From Lacticaseibacillus suibinensis (GTDB lineage Bacteria > Bacillota > Bacilli > Lactobacillales > Lactobacillaceae), in assembly GCF_003946175.1 (NCBI RefSeq), contig NZ_RHOK01000013.1, positions 26,398 through 90,397 of the forward strand: a stretch of DNA of 64,000 bases, in the 5' to 3' direction. Made by a program: the position numbers and the translations under genes. Below, piece after piece: positions 48,283 to 54,869 of this stretch. Each line of letters opens with the position of its first letter. Positions within the stretch are counted from its first letter, which is position 1. The notes under the pieces were generated by a model. It was not told where the DNA came from. It searched no databases and saw only the letters and a list, made by a program, of their open reading frames with translations.

Positions 48283-48612
48283 ATGGACATGGCCATTACC
48301 CACGATCAATTTCTGCTGATTGAAGCTGGCACCAAAACAATTGAAATCAGACTAAATGACGCCAAACGCCGCCAATTACGGCCGGGCAACCACATCACCT
48401 TGACTGACTTGGACACTGGTGCCAAAATCACCAAGCAGGTCGAAGCCATTGATCACTTTGATTCTTTCACGGCGCTGTACACGCAATTTGGCGGCTTAGC
48501 AGTGGGTGCCGCGCCTGATGATTCTGTGGCCAAAATGACCCAGGAGACTTACGCCCATTACACCCCTGCCCAGGAGCGGGCTGCAGGCGTCTTGGCGATT
48601 CACCTCAAATAG
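48283..48612 (+). CDS. ASCH domain protein
   Basis: The 109-residue protein resembles ASCH-fold proteins (IEIRLNDAKRRQLRPGNHIT), a PUA-like fold linked to RNA binding or base modification. The exact role is not known. ATG at 48283 is chosen because AAGGAGG precedes it and a promoter lies just upstream. Confidence 0.8.
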   Translation: MDMAITHDQFLLIEAGTKTIEIRLNDAKRRQLRPGNHITLTDLDTGAKITKQVEAIDHFDSFTALYTQFGGLAVGAAPDDSVAKMTQETYAHYTPAQERAAGVLAIHLK

Positions 48613-48622
48613 TCGTCACATC

Positions 48623-48659
48623 AAACGGGCCATTCCTTGCGCTAAGGAATGGCCCGTTT
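48623..48659. terminator. Bidirectional hairpin between convergent genes
   Basis: A 16-bp perfect stem (AAACGGGCCATTCCTT, arms 48623-48638 and 48644-48659) lies between the ASCH and TVP38-like genes. T runs are short on both sides. Confidence 0.7.
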
Positions 48660-48661
48660 CA

Positions 48662-49339
48662 TTAATGTGCAGGTTTTTGCTCATCTTCGCGGCGGCGCAT
48701 CACGGCCCAAGCCACGGCTGCGCCCAAAGCGAGGAGCACCCCAACGACAAGCAACCGGTGCCAGTTCAGATGGAGCACTGCATCCCCACCAAAGGCATAA
48801 AAGAAAGCCGTTGGCACGGAAGCCAAGGCAATCACTGGCGCCAGTCGTTTGCCCGTGATGCCAAGGCGCGCTGCCGCCAGATGGGTAATGGTATTGGGAA
48901 TAAACGGCACGGCATAAGCAATCAGCAGGCCCAAACGCGGATTGTGCGAACGCTGCAACCACCTGAGCACGCGCGTTTGCTTATCCGCTTGGCTGTGCTC
49001 GTCAGCGAGGTGGTGAATCAGCAAAGCGCCAATATTGTTGCCAATCGTCAGGCCTAACACATTGGCCACAAAACCAAGTGGTGCGCCAAGGCAGATACCT
49101 GACACCACCGCCACCACGGCATTCGGCGCCCCAGGAATGACCGACACGGCACTCAGCAAAATCACCAGCGGGATAATGGCCCAGGAATCACCGCGCAAGG
49201 CGTGCACCAAAGTGGCCTGCGAAAAATCGGCATGCCGCACCAGCGCAAACACCTCATGGTAATGGCTCAACAGCCACACCAGGCCAATCAGCGCCAGCAC
49301 AGCCGCGAGGAGCTCGATTTGCGGTTTACGTTTGCTCAT
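48662..49339 (-). CDS. TVP38/TMEM64 (DedA-like, VTT domain) membrane protein
   Basis: The 225-residue integral membrane protein has about five to six helices and the VTT signature region PGAPNAVVAVVSGICLGAPL with GNNIGALLIH. Relatives may move lipids across membranes, but the substrate here is unknown. The start follows AAGGAGGCATC. It lies downstream of the tRNA-Gln pair and is separated from it by a terminator. Confidence 0.88.
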   Translation of the reverse strand: MSKRKPQIELLAAVLALIGLVWLLSHYHEVFALVRHADFSQATLVHALRGDSWAIIPLVILLSAVSVIPGAPNAVVAVVSGICLGAPLGFVANVLGLTIGNNIGALLIHHLADEHSQADKQTRVLRWLQRSHNPRLGLLIAYAVPFIPNTITHLAAARLGITGKRLAPVIALASVPTAFFYAFGGDAVLHLNWHRLLVVGVLLALGAAVAWAVMRRREDEQKPAH

Positions 49340-49366
49340 GATGCCTCCTTTTGCCCGTCAAAGTTT

Positions 49367-49396
49367 AAAAAAAGGCCATCGCACGCTGCGACAGCC
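49367..49396 (-). terminator. Terminator of the downstream tRNA-Gln gene
   Basis: A 10-bp stem with a two-base mismatch (arms 49387-49396 and 49374-49383) is followed by TTTTTTT on the minus strand. Confidence 0.8.
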
Positions 49397-49401
49397 ATCA
49401 C

Positions 49402-49472
49402 TTGGGTAGATAGGGATCGAACCTATGATTATGGATTCAGAGTCCACTGCGTTACCACTTCGCTACTACCCA
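49402..49472 (-). tRNA. tRNA-Gln (anticodon CUG), copy 2
   Basis: A full cloverleaf of 71 bases with acceptor TGGGTAG / CTACCCA (U1-A72, the glutamine-type first pair), anticodon loop CTCTGAA giving CUG for CAG codons, and T loop TTCGATC. CCA is not encoded. It is identical to the copy 190 bases upstream. Confidence 0.93.
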
Positions 49473-49542
49473 ATATTCTTAAGCACGAGTACCAGTTTAG
49501 GAAAAAGCGGCGGTGATGTCAACGAAAAATCGCGATTTCACG

Positions 49543-49581
49543 AAAAAAGCTGTCTCTAGCCGACGCGGCTAAGACAGCTTT
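49543..49581 (-). terminator. Terminator between the two tRNA-Gln genes
   Basis: A 10-bp stem (AAAGCTGTCT / AGACAGCTTT) with an inner TAGCC / GGCTA hairpin and a T run on the minus strand. Confidence 0.85.
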
Positions 49582-49591
49582 CTGCATTTAA

Positions 49592-49662
49592 TTGGGTAGA
49601 TAGGGATCGAACCTATGATTATGGATTCAGAGTCCACTGCGTTACCACTTCGCTACTACCCA
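49592..49662 (-). tRNA. tRNA-Gln (anticodon CUG), copy 1
   Basis: Same 71-base sequence as the copy at 49402-49472, with anticodon CUG and no encoded CCA. Each copy has its own terminator, so they look like a duplication of a whole transcription unit. Confidence 0.93.
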
Positions 49663-49831
49663 ATAAGACTAACGAACGAGTAATATCTTACGAAATAATG
49701 GCGCGCTTGTCAATTGCTGTCAGCGATTTCACCGAAATCCCATTACCCTCTCAGAATACCAGCCCTGAGCCTGCAAACTTCGCCGCAATGGCGTACACTA
49801 GCGATAGACTTTGTGGAAAAGAGGGGTAACA

Positions 49832-51265
49832 ATGAAAATTGAATCTGCCTGCACGTCGATTTTGGTGGGGAAAGCCGCCAGCATCGATGGCAGTACCATG
49901 ATCGCCCGCAACGATGACACCTTTCATGTGCTAGCACCACACCGCTTCTACATGCATCCCGCATGGCATGGTGAAAAAGACTTACATGTGAAGTCACCGC
50001 TGAACGGCTTTGAAGCACCACTGCCAGAAAACGGCTACCGCTATAACGCGGTACCAAATGTGGACACCGAACACCTCGGTGACTACGAAGAAAGTGGCAT
50101 CAACGAAAAGAACGTGGCGATGTCCGCTACCGAAAGTACTTACGGCAATGAACGCACCTTGGCCTTCGATCCGTTGGTCAAAGACGGCTTAGATGAAGAC
50201 CTGATTGTCAACATGACCCTGCCTTTTGTTGAAAGTGCTCGCCACGCGGTGGAGTACCTGGGGCAATTGATCAAACAATACGGCTCACCTGCTGGCAACT
50301 CGGTGTTGTTCTCGGATAAAGACAATGTTTGGTACATGGAAATCGTTACCGGCCATCACTGGGTCGCCCAACGTATCCCTGATGATGCTTACGCTGTCGC
50401 CGCCAACCAAGTCTCCATTCAGCAGGTTGACTTCGACGACCCTGACAATTTCATCTGGAGTGAAGGCATTCGTGAATTCGTCGCCGACCATCATTTGAAC
50501 CCGGACCAAAGTGGCTGGAACTTCCGCCACATTTTCGGGACGATGAATGAAAAAGACCGCCATTACAACACGCCACGCGTCTGGTATGCCCATCACATCC
50601 TGAACCCGGAAACGCCAGAGACGCCGGAATCAGCCGAAATGCCGTTCATTATGCGCACGGACCACAAGATCACGCGCGAAGACATCGCCCAAATCCTGGG
50701 CTCGCATTACAATGAAACGCGCTTTGACCCCTTCGCCAAGGACAGCATCGATGCTGACCGCCTGCGCTATCGGCCAATTGGCTTGAACCGGACCCAGAAC
50801 TCGCACATTTTGCAGCTGCGCAATGACATTGATGAAGGCCATGCTGCCATCATGTGGCTGAACATCGGCATTCCGGAATACAGCCCTTACGTGCCGTTCT
50901 ACTGCAACGCTGACGACACCGATCCTTCCTACTCGCAGACGCCGCTGGAATTGGACCTCGATCAGGACTCGGCCTACTGGTTGCACCGCAGCTTAGGCAT
51001 GCTGGTGGAAAGCCACTACAGCAAGTTCATCCAGCAAAACCGCGACTATTTGACCGAACAGTATCGCTTGTATCGGATTCATCTCGCCGCCACCGATGAA
51101 GCAACCAAGGATCTCACTGGCCAGGACCTGACCGACGCTTTGACGCAAGCCAACTACAAGCTAGTGGCAGCGGTCAAAGCTGAAGCCAAGCGCCAAATTG
51201 CCAGCATGTTGATGCAAGGCTTGGAATTATCCAAACTGACCTTCAACATGGACAAGAATCTGTAA
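49832..51265 (+). CDS. Dipeptidase, peptidase family C69 (PepD type)
   Basis: The 477-residue protein starts MKIESACTSILVGKAASIDG; in this family the N-terminal cysteine (here residue 7) is the nucleophile, and TMIARNDD is typical. It cleaves a broad range of dipeptides in the cytoplasm during peptide use. ATG at 49832 follows GAGGGGTAAC. It is monocistronic and followed by a terminator. Confidence 0.93.
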   Translation: MKIESACTSILVGKAASIDGSTMIARNDDTFHVLAPHRFYMHPAWHGEKDLHVKSPLNGFEAPLPENGYRYNAVPNVDTEHLGDYEESGINEKNVAMSATESTYGNERTLAFDPLVKDGLDEDLIVNMTLPFVESARHAVEYLGQLIKQYGSPAGNSVLFSDKDNVWYMEIVTGHHWVAQRIPDDAYAVAANQVSIQQVDFDDPDNFIWSEGIREFVADHHLNPDQSGWNFRHIFGTMNEKDRHYNTPRVWYAHHILNPETPETPESAEMPFIMRTDHKITREDIAQILGSHYNETRFDPFAKDSIDADRLRYRPIGLNRTQNSHILQLRNDIDEGHAAIMWLNIGIPEYSPYVPFYCNADDTDPSYSQTPLELDLDQDSAYWLHRSLGMLVESHYSKFIQQNRDYLTEQYRLYRIHLAATDEATKDLTGQDLTDALTQANYKLVAAVKAEAKRQIASMLMQGLELSKLTFNMDKNL

Positions 51266-51277
51266 GCTAGGGTGATC

Positions 51278-51307
51278 AACACTTGCCAAGTGTGGCAGGT
51301 GTTTTTT
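51278..51307 (+). terminator. Terminator of the dipeptidase gene
   Basis: An 11-bp stem (AACACTTGCCA / TGGCAGGTGTT) with loop AGTG and a T run. Confidence 0.85.
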
Positions 51308-51350
51308 GTTGCCATTTATTGCATAATAAAGGCCAATCGGAAGTGATAGC

Positions 51351-51851
51351 ATGACAACTTTGATTCTCCTGCGCGGCAATTCTGGCTGCGGCAAAACTAC
51401 CTTAGCCAATCAACTCGCCGCTCGGCTGCCTGTCAAGGCCACCTTGGTGCTGCATCAGGATATGCTGCGCCGCGACCTACTGCATGCCAGCGACCACGCT
51501 GGTACGCCTGCCGTGGCTTTAATCGCCACGTTGGCTACCTTTGGCCAACGGCATTATCGCTACGTCATTATTGAAGGCATTTTACGCCGGGATGTTTATG
51601 GCGCCATGTTGACGACGCTGTACGCACAATTCCGGCCCGCAGCCTTTGCTTATTATCTCAACATGAGCTTCGCTGACACGCTAAAGCGTGATGCCCTCAA
51701 GCCAACGCCTTTTGGGGAAACCAAATTGCGGCGCTGGTGGCGCGAAGGCGATCAACTACCTTTTGAGCAGGTTTTAGCCGCTGGCGAAACGGCCCGGTTG
51801 ACGCAGCAAATTTATCTGGAGGTGGCGCACCATGAGCAAATCACGGATTAA
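51351..51851 (+). CDS. P-loop kinase-like protein
   Basis: The 166-residue protein has a Walker A motif LRGNSGCGKTTLANQL at residues 7-22 and a hydrophobic strand YVIIEGILRRDVY near residue 77, as in AAA_33/zeta-toxin-like small kinases. The substrate is unknown and no antitoxin gene is near, so a toxin role is unlikely. Its end overlaps the TMEM175-like gene by 20 bases. Confidence 0.8.
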   Translation: MTTLILLRGNSGCGKTTLANQLAARLPVKATLVLHQDMLRRDLLHASDHAGTPAVALIATLATFGQRHYRYVIIEGILRRDVYGAMLTTLYAQFRPAAFAYYLNMSFADTLKRDALKPTPFGETKLRRWWREGDQLPFEQVLAAGETARLTQQIYLEVAHHEQITD

Positions 51852-52467
51852 TGCCTTGAGCGATGGCGTCTTTGCTATCCTCCTGACGATTTTAATCTTG
51901 GAGTTTCAACCCGAAACAGTGAAACCCGGTACCTTGCATGCTGTGGTGTTCCACCAGGCGCCGCTGTTTTTGATGTACCTGCTGTCGTATTTTTACGTCG
52001 GTACCAACTGGCTCTTTCACCACGACTATTTTCAGTATGTGAAGCGCACCAACCGCACCTTGAACGTCATCAATCTCGGGGTGTTGTTCACCAGCACGTT
52101 AATCAACTATGCAATGGTCCTGTTGATTGAGGCCCTGTCCAATGGCAATAACGCCGACATTCAGCTGGCTTTCATCGTTTATGATGCCGTGGCGCTGCTC
52201 ATTTCGTTTTCTTTTCTGGTGCTGTATCGCTACCTCGAACGCCACCCCGAACTGCAAACGCTAGCCCGCAGCGGCATCGCGACCCACTACGACCGCATTC
52301 GGCTGGATCCGGCGCGCAGCGTGATTATTTATCTCGCCTCAATGGTGGCCACCAGTTTTTCCAATCTGATTGCTGGCCTCCTGCTGGTTGCCGGGGTTGG
52401 TTTTCACTTCATCGCCTACCTGCGCTTCAGCCGCGTCGTTCATTTGGCCATTAAGAAAGAGGAATGA
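51832..52467 (+). CDS. TMEM175-family potassium channel-like protein (DUF1211)
   Basis: The 211-residue membrane protein has about six helices. The family hallmark FSDGVFAI appears near the N-terminus as RINALSDGVFAILLTILILE. Bacterial members form potassium-permeable channels; here this is inferred. GGAGGTGGCGCACC precedes the start, which lies inside the kinase-like gene. Confidence 0.88.
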   Translation: MSKSRINALSDGVFAILLTILILEFQPETVKPGTLHAVVFHQAPLFLMYLLSYFYVGTNWLFHHDYFQYVKRTNRTLNVINLGVLFTSTLINYAMVLLIEALSNGNNADIQLAFIVYDAVALLISFSFLVLYRYLERHPELQTLARSGIATHYDRIRLDPARSVIIYLASMVATSFSNLIAGLLLVAGVGFHFIAYLRFSRVVHLAIKKEE

Positions 52468-52521
52468 CCGCCCCCTTCAAGCCTAATTACCGGTATAATG
52501 GAAGCTAAAAGGAGTGATCAC

Positions 52522-53028
52522 ATGCGCCAAGCAAGACGTCGCCAAACCAAAAAGAAAAAATGGCCCAAGGTGCTCGGCATTATCGCCGGCCTGTTGGTCC
52601 TGTTAGTGGTCCTAGGAATCGTTTTCTTCACGCCCCTCAACAACACCTACCGCAGCGTCACCGGCAATGACACCCCTGCCGATAGCGCCGTGAAAAATGA
52701 GCTCGTGAAACGCATCGAAGCGCAGAAAACCGGCAATACCGCCACGGATAACCTGCTCGACCGTGCGGCCAACACCGTCAACTCAACCAAGATGAGTACC
52801 ATTATCGCCGCCGCCAATGATGAGCAAAAAATGGCTACCCTGCTGCAAGACACCACTGGCGTCTCCAGTGCCACCGCCGAAGTGGCGGCCCGCACCTTGT
52901 TCAATACCGATAGCCTCACCCCCCTGCGTGAAGCCGTCGCGCAAGGCAATTACGTCAAAGCGTACCAGGCTTATGAAGATTTAGACACCAGTACCCTGAC
53001 GCAACTCAAAGCCACTCTCGCCCAGTAA
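52522..53028 (+). CDS. Membrane-anchored protein of unknown function
   Basis: The 168-residue product has a highly basic N-terminus (RRRQTKKKKWPK), one membrane helix (about residues 17-36) and a helical outer domain with many Asn, Thr and Ala. No family is recognised. ATG at 52522 follows AAAGGAGTGATCAC. A TATAAT box is at 52494-52499. It may form a unit with the next two genes. Confidence 0.7.
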   Translation: MRQARRRQTKKKKWPKVLGIIAGLLVLLVVLGIVFFTPLNNTYRSVTGNDTPADSAVKNELVKRIEAQKTGNTATDNLLDRAANTVNSTKMSTIIAAANDEQKMATLLQDTTGVSSATAEVAARTLFNTDSLTPLREAVAQGNYVKAYQAYEDLDTSTLTQLKATLAQ

Positions 53029-53047
53029 GAAAGAAGATGACGCTGCG

Positions 53048-53389
53048 GTGCGCTATCACAGTCAAGACGGCCGGCTGTTTCGCAATGAGCAGCTCAATGA
53101 CCTCATGCGCCAAACTGGCGGTACGCCGCAAATCGTCCGCAAGCAAGGCCGCTATCTCTATCTCCTGATTGCCGCGGTAATCGGCCTGATTGCGGTTCAT
53201 TTGACAATCAAGACCTTGGATGTGGTGCCGCTGATGTTTGTCTTCATTTTCGGCGGCTTGTACCTGCTGCGCGATGAATACATCATCCAACCCAGCGGCC
53301 AAGTGCTTGAGCTCAGCTACCATGACGTGGCCATTATCATGGGCAAGCAAAACCAACCACCCATCGTCTTCATTCCGGATAACGACTAA
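53048..53389 (+). CDS. Small membrane protein of unknown function
   Basis: The 113-residue product has two membrane segments (about residues 36-52 and 58-74) followed by a strand-rich tail. No family is recognised. GTG at 53048 is the best start, though the site upstream (AGAAGATGA) is weak. It lies 19 bases after the previous gene. Confidence 0.6.
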   Translation: MRYHSQDGRLFRNEQLNDLMRQTGGTPQIVRKQGRYLYLLIAAVIGLIAVHLTIKTLDVVPLMFVFIFGGLYLLRDEYIIQPSGQVLELSYHDVAIIMGKQNQPPIVFIPDND

Positions 53390-53445
53390 CTTGGCGATGG
53401 TCATTTGACTAGCGCCTTTTTTAAAATCACTCTGGAGGTAAGCTC

Positions 53446-53796
53446 GTGTCTCATCAAAGATCAAATAACGCCGGCTGCTGGACGGTCGGAATCATTATCG
53501 TGGGCCTCGCCCTTCTGATCACCTACTGGTATCTATTTTTGGCCGCGGCGGTTTTAGGTGGTGCGATTTGGTACTACCTTCACCAAAAACACGCCAAGGA
53601 AACCGCCGCAGCGGCCGCGCAAGCCAAACAGGCGGAAGCCGCGGCACAGAAAAAAGCCATCGAAGGCTCTAAAGTCGACCGGATCCGGCAGTTCAAGCAG
53701 TTGCTGGATGAAGGCGCGATTACCGCGGATGAGTTTGCCGCGCAAAAAGCGAAGATCTTGGCGGAAGATGACGACGAGGATGAGCTGAAGTTCTAG
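53446..53796 (+). CDS. SHOCT-domain membrane protein
   Basis: The 116-residue product has two adjoining membrane segments (about residues 13-45), an alanine/lysine/glutamine coiled coil (about 50-72) and a C-terminal SHOCT motif (IRQFKQLLDEGAITADEFAA). SHOCT domains are thought to mediate assembly. GTG at 53446 follows TGGAGGTAAGCTC. A bidirectional terminator follows. Confidence 0.82.
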   Translation: MSHQRSNNAGCWTVGIIIVGLALLITYWYLFLAAAVLGGAIWYYLHQKHAKETAAAAAQAKQAEAAAQKKAIEGSKVDRIRQFKQLLDEGAITADEFAAQKAKILAEDDDEDELKF

Positions 53797-53829
53797 GCCA
53801 GCCCGCTTGCCTCGCTCAAAAGGCAACCA

Positions 53830-53876
53830 AAAAGCTCCGAAATGCCTTTACATAAGGATTTCGGAGCTTTTATTTT
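53830..53876. terminator. Bidirectional terminator between SHOCT gene and tRNA-Glu
   Basis: A 14-bp stem (AAAAGCTCCGAAAT / ATTTCGGAGCTTTT) has T-rich tails on both strands. Confidence 0.85.
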
Positions 53877-53885
53877 GGTCTATGA

Positions 53886-53957
53886 TCACCCGTATGGGAA
53901 TCGAACCCATGATTCCGCGCTGAGAACGCGGCGTCTTAACCTCTTGACCAACGGGCA
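53886..53957 (-). tRNA. tRNA-Glu (anticodon CUC)
   Basis: A 72-base cloverleaf on the minus strand: acceptor TGCCCGT / ACGGGTG, anticodon stem CCGCG / CGCGG with loop TTCTCAG giving CUC for GAG codons, T loop TTCGATT. The first pair is U1-G72 rather than the G1-C72 usual in tRNA-Glu. CCA is not encoded. The rest of the body (CCCGTTGGTCAAG) is typical of tRNA-Glu. Confidence 0.88.
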
Positions 53958-54090
53958 ATAAACTGCTCGCACTCGCTCGAGCACATATAATAGTTTACAG
54001 GAATTCAGGCGGTTGTCAACAAGAAACCAGCCAAAATCCACCTGCCGTGCCGCCATCGCAACATGCTATACTAACGCCGAGGTGATTAAA

Positions 54091-54423
54091 ATGGATGTGA
54101 TTTTCCATATTGACGAAAGCAGCAAATGGCCGGTAGTGTTCGGCAACATCAAGAACTACCTGAAAACCGCGCAGGATCAAAATGTTTCAGGCCAAGTTGA
54201 GCTTCTGATCAACGGTGATCCGATTGTCCAAGCCAAAGCTGGCAGTGACATTGCACTCAGCGAACTGACCGCGTTAGGCATTGAAGTCGCGGCGTGCAAC
54301 AACGCCATGCGTAGTCACGCCATCACAGCCGCCGACTTACAGTCAGGCTTGACGGTCGTGCCGGCTGGGGTCTTCGAATTAGCCAAACGTCAGCACGAAG
54401 GCTTTGCCTACATCAAACCGTAA
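54091..54423 (+). CDS. DsrE-family protein
   Basis: The 110-residue protein has the DsrE/F-like fold pattern: an N-terminal HIDESSKWPVVFGNIKNYLK strand-helix and a central LGIEVAACNNAMRSHAI with the conserved cysteine near residue 70. Relatives carry sulfur or have unknown roles. ATG at 54091 follows GAGGTGATTAAA; a TATACT -10 box is at 54067-54072. Confidence 0.8.
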   Translation: MDVIFHIDESSKWPVVFGNIKNYLKTAQDQNVSGQVELLINGDPIVQAKAGSDIALSELTALGIEVAACNNAMRSHAITAADLQSGLTVVPAGVFELAKRQHEGFAYIKP

Positions 54424-54438
54424 GCCGTCTGCTAAAAA

Positions 54439-54473
54439 AGGCCTCGCTGCAGCATTTGCAGCGAGGCCTCTTT
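54439..54473 (+). terminator. Terminator of the DsrE-family gene
   Basis: A 13-bp perfect stem AGGCCTCGCTGCA / TGCAGCGAGGCCT with a short T tail. Confidence 0.8.
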
Positions 54474-54491
54474 ATCAAGGTTGCGACAGGA

Positions 54492-54620
54492 TTACTTCTT
54501 AACCACCATCGTCGGGTTGAATGTTTGATGCTGACAAGTCCGGCCGGCACGATCAAACATGGCGTAAACCCAAAGCCCGTTGATTGCTAGTGCGGCAGCA
54601 CCGATTAATAAAATGACCAT
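54492..54620 (-). CDS. Short membrane peptide gene, 42 codons
   Basis: The predicted 42-residue peptide has one N-terminal membrane helix (VILLIGAAALAINGLWVYAM), then a polar tail with one cysteine (GRTCQHQTFNP) ending VVKK. ATG at 54620 is chosen because AAAGGAGG lies nine bases upstream; another ATG at 54629 is too close to that site. A strong promoter lies 115 bases upstream, and the leader between is rich in hairpins. No family is recognised. Confidence 0.65.
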   Translation of the reverse strand: MVILLIGAAALAINGLWVYAMFDRAGRTCQHQTFNPTMVVKK

Positions 54621-54733
54621 CTGCGTCATCCTCCTTTTTGCTAAAAATTCGGACTCCCCGCGGGTCGATTGAACATCGCCGTCTGGATAGACGCTCCGTG
54701 AAGATTCTTAATTCTTTCCTGAATATGTACTCT

Positions 54734-54761
54734 ATTATACACAAACTTTACAAAAGGTCAA
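54734..54761 (-). promoter_or_regulatory. Promoter of the 42-codon membrane peptide gene
   Basis: TTGACC (54756-54761) and TATAAT (54734-54739) are 16 bases apart on the minus strand. Confidence 0.8.
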
Positions 54762-54796
54762 ACCGTGTTTACAAGCTTTTTTATTTTATCCATATA

Positions 54797-54831
54797 AAAA
54801 GTGGCGTCAGCTCACAACTGACGCCACTTTT
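54797..54831. terminator. Terminator of the OPT transporter gene
   Basis: A perfect 14-bp stem (AAAAGTGGCGTCAG / CTGACGCCACTTTT) followed by T residues on the minus strand, 40 bases after the OPT stop. T residues also occur on the plus side. Confidence 0.85.
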
Positions 54832-54869
54832 ATCGCTACATTGATTCGACTTCATCCGTTATCAGCGTC

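Noticed and set aside
51351..51851. A zeta-type toxin
   Set aside because: The P-loop resembles zeta-like kinases, but no epsilon-type antitoxin is adjacent and the gene is coupled to a channel gene.
54621..54733. The leader of the 42-codon gene as a yybP-ykoY manganese riboswitch
   Set aside because: Only a short GGGGAGT-like match was noticed; the required second conserved loop and helix order could not be found.
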